Positions 35,125 to 42,896 of a stretch of 64,000 nucleotides of DNA are shown in pieces. The notes under the pieces were generated by a model. That model was not told the origin of the DNA and did not search any database. It saw only the letters and a program-made list of their open reading frames with translations. Position 1 is the first letter of the stretch. Each line of letters starts with the position of its first letter. Position numbers and translations under genes: made by a program. This DNA comes from Spirochaetales bacterium (GTDB taxonomy: Bacteria > Spirochaetota > Spirochaetia > Sphaerochaetales > Sphaerochaetaceae): assembly GCA_017614375.1 (NCBI GenBank), contig JAGABZ010000002.1:1-64000 (forward strand), read 5' to 3'.

Positions 35125-36622
35125 TCTGTCCTCCTTCGGCCGCGACCGCCTCTCTGAGCGTGTCGAGCGACCTCTCTATCCTTTCAAACGTTTTTTCAAA
35201 TCCGAGCACCCTGATGCTGGGCAGAAGCGGCGGGCTTACCTGACTACCGGTGACCGAAGCGCGGATCGGCATGAACACGCCGTTGATTTTGATTCCGAGC
35301 TCCGGTGCCAGAGCGCAGAGGTTCTCCTCAATTGCCGCGTCCTCAAGTCCGCCCTCCAGGCCCGCGCGCAGCACCGGATAGGCCCTCTCAAGCGCCGCAA
35401 GCTCCTGCTGGGGTGTATGACCCTTGGCACAGAGCGTTTTTGCGTCGGGAGCCTGCGGGTCGGCAAAGACGAACCTGACCATCTCGGTCACATCGGAGAG
35501 GACCTTGAGTCTCTCCTTGACCAGCGGCACCACGCCCAGGAGCTTTTCGGCGACCGTCTTTTCATCCAGCCCCTCCAGAAGCCCCGCTTCTTTCAGGTAA
35601 GGCTTCACCGCCTCCGCCAGACTGGCATCGGACCGCTGGCGGATGTACTGCCCGTTGAACCATTCGAGCTTTCTGTAATCAAAGACTCCGGGAGCCTTGT
35701 TGATCTTGTCGATCGTAAAGACCTTTTCCAGCTCCTCGCGGCTGAAGAACTCCTGTTTGTCGTCATACGACCAGCCGACCAGGGTGACGTAGTTGAGCAG
35801 GGCCTCGGGAAGATACCCCTTTGCCCTGAAGTCCCTTACCGAAGTCGAGCCGTGGCGTTTGGACAGCTTCTGCCCGTCGCTGCCCATCACCATGGGCAGG
35901 TGACAGTACACCGGCGGCGTCCATCCGAAGGCGTTGTACAGGATGACGTGAAGCGGCCCGGAGGGAATCCACTCCTGCGCCCGCAGGATGTGGGTGATCC
36001 CCATCAGATGGTCGTCGATGACGTTGGCCAGGTGATAGGTCGGGAAACCGTCGCTTTTAAGCAGAACCGGGTCCGGGCTGATATCGCTGTTTTCGCGGGT
36101 GATGTCCCCCATCAGGATGTCGTGGAACGTCGTCGAGCCCTCGGCGGGAACCTTGAGCCTGATAACCGGCTTGAGCCCGCTGTCGAGAAGCCTCCGGACC
36201 TCCTGCGGGTCCAGGTCGCGGCAGTGTCTGTCATAGCCGACGTGGGGGCTGTGGGTCGCCTCCTGCTCCTTTCTCAGCGCCTCGAGCCGCTCGGAGGTGC
36301 AGAAGCAATAGTAAGCCAGGCCCCTGTCCACCAGGTCCTTTGCGTATTTCTGATAGATCCCCAATCGTTCGCTCTGGATGTAAGGACCGCAGGGGCCGCC
36401 GACGACGGGGCCCTCGTCCCACTTGATTCCCAGCCAGTCCAGGGTGTCGTACAGGTCCTGGAGGCTTTCGTCACTGTAGCGGGTCCTGTCGGTGTCCTCG
36501 ACGCGGAGGATGAACTTACCCCCCGACGAACGGGCAAAGAAATAATTGAAAAGGGCCGTTCTGACCCCGCCTATGTGCTGCAACCCCGTGGGAGACGGAG
36601 CGTATCTGACCCGGACTTCCAT
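35117..36622 (-). CDS. gltX: Glutamyl-tRNA synthetase
   Basis: A 501-residue class I synthetase starting MEVRVRYAPSPTGLQHIGG (HIGH motif), with LRVEDTD, a DDHLMGITHILRAQEW segment and KLSKRHGS as KMSKS. ATG at 36622 has TTGGAGG 7 nt upstream; a frame extension to 36652 lies in the leader. With glyQS and tyrS it makes a three-synthetase cluster. Whether it is discriminating cannot be judged here; GatCAB genes are not in the window. Confidence 0.95.
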   Translation of the reverse strand: MEVRVRYAPSPTGLQHIGGVRTALFNYFFARSSGGKFILRVEDTDRTRYSDESLQDLYDTLDWLGIKWDEGPVVGGPCGPYIQSERLGIYQKYAKDLVDRGLAYYCFCTSERLEALRKEQEATHSPHVGYDRHCRDLDPQEVRRLLDSGLKPVIRLKVPAEGSTTFHDILMGDITRENSDISPDPVLLKSDGFPTYHLANVIDDHLMGITHILRAQEWIPSGPLHVILYNAFGWTPPVYCHLPMVMGSDGQKLSKRHGSTSVRDFRAKGYLPEALLNYVTLVGWSYDDKQEFFSREELEKVFTIDKINKAPGVFDYRKLEWFNGQYIRQRSDASLAEAVKPYLKEAGLLEGLDEKTVAEKLLGVVPLVKERLKVLSDVTEMVRFVFADPQAPDAKTLCAKGHTPQQELAALERAYPVLRAGLEGGLEDAAIEENLCALAPELGIKINGVFMPIRASVTGSQVSPPLLPSIRVLGFEKTFERIERSLDTLREAVAAEGGQNG

Positions 36623-36633
36623 TTTTCCTCCAA

Positions 36634-36648
36634 AAGGCCTTCGGCCTT
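36634..36648 (-). promoter_or_regulatory. Hairpin at the 5' end of the gltX transcript
   Basis: Minus-strand AAGGCC-GAA-GGCCTT, 6-bp perfect stem, starting at the predicted +1 (about 36648). Confidence 0.45.
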
Positions 36649-36654
36649 GCACTA

Positions 36655-36684
36655 TATTTAACGCAAAACGGGGTATTTGTACAA
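36655..36684 (-). promoter_or_regulatory. Internal promoter before gltX
   Basis: Minus-strand TTGTAC (36684-36679), 18-nt spacer, TAAATA (36660-36655), in the gap after the hydrolase gene. Confidence 0.5.
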
Positions 36685-36689
36685 CACGC

Positions 36690-37547
36690 TCAGGGGGTGC
36701 CGAAATGCTTGAGGCACTCCTCCACGCAGGCAGCCTGAACCGTGTAATCCTTGTCGTACTGCAAAAGATGCGTCCCGTTTTCGATGGTGACGGAGGTGGT
36801 CAGGCCCCGGTTGAGCCTGCCGATGATTTTCGCGCTGACCGGGTCGACGGAAATGTCCTGCGTCCCGAACAGCACCAGGGCATCGGAGTCCATCTCCGGG
36901 GCGCTTTTGCGCGCAATGGCCATGACATCCAGAAGCTCACAGACCGGGCCCGGGTAGCGGTATGCCCAATACTGCTCCCCCATCGCCCTGTCGTCCCGCG
37001 GAGCCCCCTCATAGTACAGGTCGAAATCGGTATTCGGCTGCCATCCGGTGGGAATCCTGCGGACAAAGGGCCTGAGCAGCCTCACCGGCCAGACAGTGCC
37101 GCGAAGCACGATGGCCGGGGCGATCAGGGCCACTTTGCCGATTTTCAGACGGGCGGCCAGAATCACGGCTATAGCTCCGCCCATAGAGTGTCCGACCAGA
37201 TAAACCTGCTCATACCGGCCCATCAAATCCTCGCAGGCAGCCTGTGCCGCAGCAATCCACACCTGCGCTCCGCTGCGGATGAAATCATCCCCCGAGGTCC
37301 CGTGCCCGGGCAGCCTGACCGCCAGACAGTCGAAACCTGCCTCGTAAAGGTCGATTGCCGGCCTGATCACCTCCCCCGGGTAACCGGAAAAGCCGTGGAT
37401 AAGCAAAACCGCGGTCCTCGGACGCTGTTCATGGTACAGGGCAAACGGCCTGGCGCAGTCAAAGACCGGGGCGGTCTCGGTGTAGAAACGGCCGGCGTAA
37501 TCCGGCACATCGTAGGAAAACAGACTGTAATCGATTGTTCTGAGCAT
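36690..37547 (-). CDS. Alpha/beta hydrolase (monoacylglycerol-lipase/carboxylesterase-like)
   Basis: A 285-residue cytoplasmic hydrolase: LLIHGFSGYP (oxyanion region), VRLPGHGTSG, nucleophile elbow VGHSMGGAIAV (about residue 117-127), catalytic Asp in FGTQDISVDP and His in ENGTHLL. Similar to carboxylesterases and monoacylglycerol lipases. It follows the membrane LuxR gene by 1 nt, so it is co-expressed with that regulator; the two might share an acyl-lipid substrate or signal. Confidence 0.86.
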   Translation of the reverse strand: MLRTIDYSLFSYDVPDYAGRFYTETAPVFDCARPFALYHEQRPRTAVLLIHGFSGYPGEVIRPAIDLYEAGFDCLAVRLPGHGTSGDDFIRSGAQVWIAAAQAACEDLMGRYEQVYLVGHSMGGAIAVILAARLKIGKVALIAPAIVLRGTVWPVRLLRPFVRRIPTGWQPNTDFDLYYEGAPRDDRAMGEQYWAYRYPGPVCELLDVMAIARKSAPEMDSDALVLFGTQDISVDPVSAKIIGRLNRGLTTSVTIENGTHLLQYDKDYTVQAACVEECLKHFGTP

Positions 37548-37548
37548 A

Positions 37549-38463
37549 TCAGGGCTGTTTGGCCTGTACCTCCTTGAGCATGTTGAGCAAATCTATGCGG
37601 CTTCTCACCCCGGTTTTGGCAAAGATGTTCGCGACGTGGTTGTTGACGGTATTCACCGAAATGTTCAGCCGGATTCCGATTTCCTTGTTTGTCAGGCCCT
37701 CGGCAATGAGACGGATGACGCCGAACTCACGCTCGGAGATCCGGTACCCGGCCAGATCCTCAAGCTCAAGTTCCTTAGGCTCGCCCTGAGGGGAGGCTTC
37801 ATCCGAAGCGAAGGAGGAAAAGAAGAACACCACCATGACGATCTCAAAGGCCATGCAGTACAGGGCGTAACCGGCGCTGCGCAGCGAATCGAACACCACG
37901 GTAAAGATGAATACCGGGACCAGGGAAAGGCTGACAATGTTTGCGGCGAGAATGACCCTGCGGGTCCCCTGGGCCTGAATCTTTGACAGATTCACCCAGA
38001 GCACAGTCATGCTGGCGAAATAGTCGGCGACGAAAATCACCGCCTGCAGATAGAACAGCCACGGGACATCGCCTATCAGCCTGAACAACCCTGCCCCGGT
38101 GTACAGGGCACAGGCCAGACTCAGGCCGGACCAGAAAAGCCTCTGGTGATGGAGAGTCCCGACGACCAGTCCGATGAAAAACGGGATGAACAGGACGAGG
38201 AACCCTCCGCAGAGGGTGATGATGCACTCAAATACGACGGCCACCACCCGGGCGGCTTCCGGACGCCCGAACATCGTCAGCGAAAAGCTGGTGTAATGCT
38301 CCAGGGACATAAGGGAAACCGCCCCCAGAAGCACGGAGAGGAAGGCCACCATCAGGGTGGTCCATCTGACGTTGTTCCGTCTGCGGTAGAGAATACACAA
38401 GCCGAGCGCCATGCTGCCCAGTGCCACCGAGAGCATGGACGCCAGCATCGTGATTATATCCAT
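37549..38463 (-). CDS. Membrane-anchored LuxR-family transcriptional regulator
   Basis: A 304-residue protein with about seven hydrophobic segments (residues 5-225) and a C-terminal LuxR/GerE helix-turn-helix (about 240-300: ISEREFGVIRLIAEGLTNKE, then NISVNTVNNHVANIFAKTGV). This topology suggests a membrane sensor whose cytoplasmic HTH binds DNA directly. It lies between the RloB-like gene (4-nt gap) and the hydrolase gene (1-nt gap). Signal and targets are unknown. Confidence 0.85.
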   Translation of the reverse strand: MDIITMLASMLSVALGSMALGLCILYRRRNNVRWTTLMVAFLSVLLGAVSLMSLEHYTSFSLTMFGRPEAARVVAVVFECIITLCGGFLVLFIPFFIGLVVGTLHHQRLFWSGLSLACALYTGAGLFRLIGDVPWLFYLQAVIFVADYFASMTVLWVNLSKIQAQGTRRVILAANIVSLSLVPVFIFTVVFDSLRSAGYALYCMAFEIVMVVFFFSSFASDEASPQGEPKELELEDLAGYRISEREFGVIRLIAEGLTNKEIGIRLNISVNTVNNHVANIFAKTGVRSRIDLLNMLKEVQAKQP

Positions 38464-38467
38464 CGGC

Positions 38468-39106
38468 TCAGGTCCGTTTGGTCAGCATCTTCTGGTTGTG
38501 GGTCAGGTCGGCCTTTCCGCAGATACGATGAATCTCGGCGTAGATTTCGGGAAGGTTCGTCGCCTGGATACCGAACTTCGCCTCATAGGTCCGGTTGTAG
38601 ACCATGCTGTTGGAGACAGCCTTTGAGAAGTTGGTGAACAACTCCAGATGCAGGTTCTGGCCTTCTCCCAGAAGGAAGTCGGTCGTCTCCTCGTAGGACT
38701 TGATCTGCTTCGGCAGGGCCTCGGCAAACGGCTCGGGATCATCAATGGCCATCTGCGGAGATTTGAAGTGCAGGTAGAACCACAAACTCAGCGAAGGGAA
38801 CGCCCATCCGAGATTGACTTTCTTCTTCTGGGCGTATTCCTGCGCTTCCTTGATTTCCTGCGCGGTCACCGGAAAATCGGCCGGGGAAAAGAATGCCCAG
38901 ACGCTGTCGTATTTGCCTTTGAGCCGGGCGGCGGAAGCCTTTGAAATGAACGAGCCAAGGCTGTCGGCACCCTGGGCGCACCGGACTGTCAGGTTTGAAT
39001 AGCGGCAGTCCTTGCGGACCTGGCTGAAATACATAGCTTCGAACTCTCCGCCGGTGACAATCAGCATAGCCGGCTTGACCTTCATCTTGGTTCTTGTGCG
39101 TTTCAT
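38468..39106 (-). CDS. RloB-like protein with altered active-site residues
   Basis: A 212-residue protein resembling RloB, the partner of the RloA ATPase in putative phage-defence pairs. Order of recognisable segments: MLIVTGGEFEAMYF (RloB consensus CEGEKTEPxYF), VWAFFSPADFP (consensus VFDKDDF) and AFPSLSLWFYLHF (consensus NPxFExWLLLHF). Several acidic residues of the TOPRIM-like consensus are replaced. The ATG shares its A with the RloA stop, and AAGGAGG precedes it; a GTG one codon upstream is also possible. Confidence 0.65.
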   Translation of the reverse strand: MKRTRTKMKVKPAMLIVTGGEFEAMYFSQVRKDCRYSNLTVRCAQGADSLGSFISKASAARLKGKYDSVWAFFSPADFPVTAQEIKEAQEYAQKKKVNLGWAFPSLSLWFYLHFKSPQMAIDDPEPFAEALPKQIKSYEETTDFLLGEGQNLHLELFTNFSKAVSNSMVYNRTYEAKFGIQATNLPEIYAEIHRICGKADLTHNQKMLTKRT

Positions 39107-40332
39107 CACTTTGCCTCCTTGTTGAAGGTGAACTCGGAAATAATCGGCAGGGCTCCGAACGACCCGTTCTCGTACATCCTGCGGGCCTTCTCACCCACGT
39201 TGGAAACCTTGAAATCGGCCAGACTGTAGTACTCGGTGGCCCCGTCGGAGTTCTTCTGGGCGAACCAGATTCCGTCCTTGCGGAGCAGGCCGTTGACCAA
39301 CAGGGCCGGGTTGCAGTCTACCGCCAGCAGCTGGGAGCCGTCCTCACAGGAGCGTTCGAACACTCCGAGAACATGCTCGATCACCGCCGGATGGAGGTAC
39401 ATGCCGAAGTCATCAACCACCAGGGTCTTTCTGGAGGTGAAGCTCTCGAACATTGCCAGCCCCATGACACAGAGCCTTCTGAGGCTGAGGCTTTCTCCGA
39501 GGAAGTTCGCCGAATAGTGCTGGGTGACGTTGGTGTGGATGAATATCACCTTGGAGTCCTTCACCCTGATTCCGCGGATGTCGGTGATGTCCAGGCTCCA
39601 GAGATAATCGACCAGTTGCTTGGCCCAACCGGGGTTGGCCTCAAGCTTTGAAACGATGTAACTCTCCGAAGTGGCCGCGACTCCGATGGGGACGACGTTC
39701 AGGCTGTTGCAGATCCAGTCGTACAGCTCACCGCTCGTCTCGCCGCCCTTGAGGGCGGTCTGGGCCAGATATGAGCGGGTGGCGGGGAGCTTTTTCTCCA
39801 TCCTCTTCTTTTCTCCGCGGTACATCTTGCCCCAGCGATAGCGGTAACGGATGTTCTCATCGTCGAGAGAGGGCATCATCTTGCGCTCGAACATGATCTT
39901 TTTCGAGTTACCGAAGCTGTAGATCAGCGACTCCTCGTGAAACTTGTTCATGTCCGCGACAATCTTGTAGATGGCGGTGATAGGCTCACCCTTTTTGGTT
40001 GTCTTCGGCAACAGGACCTTGATCTGGATTTCACAGGGCTGGCCCTTGACCTCGGAATAGGCAAAGGCGGTTCCGGCGAAGGCCCTGAGCAGGGGGTTCT
40101 CTACCGACTCGTCCGCGGTGACAATGTTCTTCAGCGCATCCAGAGCCCTGACGAAGGTGCTCTTTCCCGCCCCGTTCGGGCCGATGATGGCCGAAGTCTT
40201 GATCACGTTCACGCCTCCGGGAGCGGCGTAGGTCTTCGTGCCGGCCATCCTGGAGTCCTTCATGGCCAGAAACGAAATCGTCTGCGCTTCCTTTACCGAG
40301 CGGTAATTCGCGACCTTGATTTCAATAAGCAT
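39106..40332 (-). CDS. RloA-like AAA/ABC-type ATPase
   Basis: A 408-residue ATPase of the AAA_15/AAA_21 (OLD-, RloA-, AbiL-related) group. The N-terminus MLIEIKVANYRSVKE leads to Walker A GPNGAGKST (about residue 51). A signature-like LGESLSLRRL precedes a Walker B region TLVVDDFGMYLHP, where the usual Glu after the first Asp is Asp. AGGAGG precedes the ATG. It is followed by the RloB-like gene in a 1-nt overlap. A defence function is inferred from family only. Confidence 0.75.
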   Translation of the reverse strand: MLIEIKVANYRSVKEAQTISFLAMKDSRMAGTKTYAAPGGVNVIKTSAIIGPNGAGKSTFVRALDALKNIVTADESVENPLLRAFAGTAFAYSEVKGQPCEIQIKVLLPKTTKKGEPITAIYKIVADMNKFHEESLIYSFGNSKKIMFERKMMPSLDDENIRYRYRWGKMYRGEKKRMEKKLPATRSYLAQTALKGGETSGELYDWICNSLNVVPIGVAATSESYIVSKLEANPGWAKQLVDYLWSLDITDIRGIRVKDSKVIFIHTNVTQHYSANFLGESLSLRRLCVMGLAMFESFTSRKTLVVDDFGMYLHPAVIEHVLGVFERSCEDGSQLLAVDCNPALLVNGLLRKDGIWFAQKNSDGATEYYSLADFKVSNVGEKARRMYENGSFGALPIISEFTFNKEAK

Positions 40333-40348
40333 AATCGCCTCCTGATTC

Positions 40349-41008
40349 TCACGCCGTGACGGCGTTTTCTATTTCATTCATACGGGACACCACATCGGGG
40401 TACCGTTCACAAGCTCTTAAGAGGACCTCCGGCAGGCCGGGCGCCCTGCCGTGGTTGTCGGTGGCGAACATATCCACCATGCCGCTTGCCAGCCAGCGTG
40501 CCGTGGTTTTCTTTTCCTCCGGCCAGACATCCGAGGCGTTGACCTGGAACAGATAACCGCGTTCCTTGAGCTGGCGGGCCTTTGCGCTGCCGGGCTCCAG
40601 CCATTCGTAGCGCTCCACGTGGGCCAGGATTACATCCAGCCCCTGCCCTTCAACCAAATCCCGGTCAATCCGGTCGGCGAATCCGAGCGGCTCGTTGTAT
40701 ACGTCGAACTCACAGAGGGCGAACCTTCCGAAGGCGGGGATGGTCTTCAGTTCCTGATAGCGGACAAAGAGCTCTGCCCCGAGCCAGGTCCGGATTCCCA
40801 TGCCTTCGGCCTCGGCCTGCAGGTCCTCGAAGACGGTCCGGATTGCCTTTACGTTCGTCTTGACGTAGGGGTTGTAGATGTGGGGGGTAAAGACGATGCC
40901 GCGGATGATTCCCAGGGCGCGGTATTCCTCCAGCGCCTTGAGGCTTCCCTCACGGTCCTTCACGCCGTCGTCAACGCCGTAGAGAAGATGTGAATGAAAA
41001 TCAATCAT
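40349..41008 (-). CDS. PHP-domain tyrosine phosphatase (CpsB/YwqE-like)
   Basis: A 219-residue metal-dependent PHP phosphatase. Metal ligands: MIDFHSHLLYGVDDG, FTPHIYNP, GAELFV, LAHVERYEWL and ATDNHGR. CpsB-type enzymes dephosphorylate tyrosine kinases that control polysaccharide export; no kinase is nearby, so another substrate is possible. GGAGG precedes the ATG; it heads the long minus-strand series under the promoter at 41026-41054. Confidence 0.85.
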   Translation of the reverse strand: MIDFHSHLLYGVDDGVKDREGSLKALEEYRALGIIRGIVFTPHIYNPYVKTNVKAIRTVFEDLQAEAEGMGIRTWLGAELFVRYQELKTIPAFGRFALCEFDVYNEPLGFADRIDRDLVEGQGLDVILAHVERYEWLEPGSAKARQLKERGYLFQVNASDVWPEEKKTTARWLASGMVDMFATDNHGRAPGLPEVLLRACERYPDVVSRMNEIENAVTA

Positions 41009-41025
41009 CCGGACCTCCGGGATTG

Positions 41026-41054
41026 ATTATAGAACAGTCCCCGTCGTTTGTACA
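41026..41054 (-). promoter_or_regulatory. Promoter at the head of the PHP-RloAB-LuxR series
   Basis: Minus-strand TGTACA (41054-41049), 17-nt spacer, perfect TATAAT (41031-41026). Confidence 0.65.
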
Positions 41055-41149
41055 GAATCAACGTGAACAGCCGCTTCACAGGACACCGTTTTGGCAAAAA
41101 GCCTGACGTTTCAGGAGCGTTTTTGCAATTTGATGCCTTATTCAGCTTA

Positions 41150-41191
41150 TAAACAATCAAAAATGGCCTCACAATCAGTTTTGAGACCATT
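41150..41191 (-). terminator. Terminator of the lipoprotein gene
   Basis: Minus-strand 10-bp stem AATGGTCTCA/TGAGGCCATT with a 10-nt loop followed by TTTGATTGTTT. The remaining gap to 41009 holds only the PHP promoter. Confidence 0.75.
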
Positions 41192-41225
41192 TATGTCCGG
41201 ATTATGCGTTTTTCAGCCCGATTGA

Positions 41226-42398
41226 CTACAAAACGTATATATTCCAGACCTCGTTCTCGTTCAAAGAAGAGTTGACCCCGGTGGTTGTTCCGCTGACCTG
41301 GGCATCCGCAATCTGCGCCTGCTGGAGTTTGTACTTAAGCTCCTGTGCCTTTTCGTATGCCCTCTGCGAACCGGTGCGGGTGTAGACCTCCTGCATCAGA
41401 ACCACGGCATCCTCCAGCCATCCGCGGGCATAGAGGAGGATTGCGGCATTGTATCCGGAATTTACATCACCATACCTGAGCCAGGCGTCGTAGAACACAT
41501 CATAGGCCATCGAATAGTTGGCGGATTGGGCCAGTTCATAACCCCTGTCGATTTCCTTTACCTTTGCGCTGTTGGGAAGCAGCTCCTCGTAGGAGTATAC
41601 CCAGCGGGGGGCCAGATCATTCACGATGCCGGTCAGCATGTCGTTGATGGCAGAGCGGCAGTCATCCAGCAGCGACGGGGCGGTATAGGCCTTGTATGTG
41701 AAGCGGGCCGGTTCGGATCCGGCGGCGTACTTGTACGTGGCAACCAGGGTTTCCTTTTCAATCTTCCGGTTGTAGTTCTTCGAGATTACAAGTTTGCTCT
41801 GCTCTACCCCGATGACGTTGTACTCGAGCAGGATGGCCATGGTGGTCTTCAGGTAGTAGTTGATTCCGTCGGCAACCTTGTTTCCGGTAGCCTGGTCGGT
41901 GTGATAGAACTCCTTTGAGAAGATATACTCATCATAGGTCAGAACTGTGAGCCTCGAGGAGAGGACAGCGTCGATTCCCGCCTGGATGAACTGATCTTTG
42001 GTGGAACCGAGAATCACGCCGGATGTATACAGGGCATCGGCCACAGTGGGCTCTGCCACGGTGAAGTAGTCGGTTTCACTGAGTTTCTGGCAGAGGCTGC
42101 TCTGGGTGTGGATTCCGAGAGTGGCCGGGAGGCTGCCCTGCCATGCCGTGTAAAGCTGGATCTGTGAATCGGGAGCCCCGATGTGGGCATTCTGGATTCT
42201 GATGTACGGGTTCGGCGAGTAGTTGGAATAGTTGTTCACGACGTTTGTCGAAGTGACGGCAATCTTCTTCATGCTGCTCATATTCACCGCGGCCGGGACA
42301 TGGTCGCGGACCTGGACGAAGGTTGAGCATGAAACTCCGAGGGCCAGAACCGCGGCGCAAAGCAGAATCAGGAGTGTATTAAGGCTTTTCTTCATCAT
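41226..42398 (-). CDS. Predicted lipoprotein with TPR-like C-terminus
   Basis: A 390-residue envelope lipoprotein: N-terminal KK, hydrophobic stretch, then lipobox-like LGVSCS with Cys at residue 24. Residues 40-270 have an alternating alpha/beta pattern with AGIDAVLSSRLTVLTYDEY. The region around 285-365 (GYELAQSANYSMAYDVFYDAW, GYNAAILLYARGWLEDAVVLMQ) looks like tetratricopeptide repeats. It resembles envelope lipoproteins annotated DUF6340; function unknown. Start: two consecutive ATGs at 42398 and 42395 behind AGGTAGG. Confidence 0.7.
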   Translation of the reverse strand: MMKKSLNTLLILLCAAVLALGVSCSTFVQVRDHVPAAVNMSSMKKIAVTSTNVVNNYSNYSPNPYIRIQNAHIGAPDSQIQLYTAWQGSLPATLGIHTQSSLCQKLSETDYFTVAEPTVADALYTSGVILGSTKDQFIQAGIDAVLSSRLTVLTYDEYIFSKEFYHTDQATGNKVADGINYYLKTTMAILLEYNVIGVEQSKLVISKNYNRKIEKETLVATYKYAAGSEPARFTYKAYTAPSLLDDCRSAINDMLTGIVNDLAPRWVYSYEELLPNSAKVKEIDRGYELAQSANYSMAYDVFYDAWLRYGDVNSGYNAAILLYARGWLEDAVVLMQEVYTRTGSQRAYEKAQELKYKLQQAQIADAQVSGTTTGVNSSLNENEVWNIYVL

Positions 42399-42470
42399 TC
42401 ACCTACCTGCGGGAATTGTATCAGACAGGCACTGCCCTGTCCACCTGCGCTTTCTTTGTTCATTCCTTCG

Positions 42471-42500
42471 TTGACAAGAAAAACTGCCTTGGATTATCCT
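42471..42500 (+). promoter_or_regulatory. Promoter of the acidic-protein gene
   Basis: TTGACA (42471-42476), 18-nt spacer, TATCCT (42495-42500). Confidence 0.55.
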
Positions 42501-42527
42501 AGGCTAAGGAAAAAAACGGAGGCCCGA

Positions 42528-42812
42528 ATGCTTCGCTTCTATTACGATGATGACGAGATGGACGATGATGATTCCGACCTCATCTACGACTTCGAGGACA
42601 ACGAGGAGCCGGAGGATGAGGAGGACGATGATGACGATTTCGACGATGACGACGATCTCGACGAGTTCGATGAGGACGAGGAATACGAAGACCCCTACGA
42701 CGCTCCCGAAGTAATCAGCTTCGACGATGACGATGACATGTACCGGGACGAGGATGATTCCGACGAGGACCTCCTGGACGAGGGCTTCTACTACGACGAC
42801 CAGAACCGCTGA
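42528..42812 (+). CDS. Extremely acidic 94-residue protein
   Basis: By count 39 Asp and 16 Glu among 94 residues (59 % acidic), no Lys and three Arg. It starts MLRFYYDDDEMDDDD and keeps aromatic residues spaced through the acid runs (FYY, IYDF, EFDE, FYYDD). ATG 42528 has CGGAGG 6 nt upstream, with a promoter and a terminator of its own, so it is a dedicated gene. It has no recognisable domain. Possible roles (Ca2+ or polycation binding, nucleic-acid mimicry, RNA polymerase delta-like tail) are guesses. Confidence 0.8.
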   Translation: MLRFYYDDDEMDDDDSDLIYDFEDNEEPEDEEDDDDDFDDDDDLDEFDEDEEYEDPYDAPEVISFDDDDDMYRDEDDSDEDLLDEGFYYDDQNR

Positions 42813-42848
42813 CTGAATCTCTCAATCCTGACAATATGACAAAAAGAA

Positions 42849-42884
42849 CGGGAGCCTCCGAACGGAGACTCCCGGCTTTTTATT
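42849..42884. terminator. Bidirectional terminator between the acidic-protein gene and a binding-protein gene
   Basis: CGGGAG-CTCCG / CGGAG-CTCCCG stem with small bulges, flanked by T5 downstream and A5 upstream. Confidence 0.85.
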
Positions 42885-42896
42885 TGAGAAAACCTA

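Noticed and set aside
35069-36661. 530-codon open frame opposite gltX
   Set aside because: It is the antisense of a recognised synthetase gene, without ribosome site or family match; long antisense frames are expected at this GC content.
38468-40332. Mobile defence island
   Set aside because: No integrase, transposase, tRNA junction, or composition shift was seen around the RloAB-like pair, which sits in a tightly packed operon. Transfer cannot be claimed.
41005-41190. 61-codon frame between the PHP and lipoprotein genes
   Set aside because: It crosses a terminator hairpin and a promoter and has no ribosome site.
42849-42884. Small RNA gene
   Set aside because: The hairpin has T and A tracts on both sides between convergent genes and is fully explained as a bidirectional terminator.
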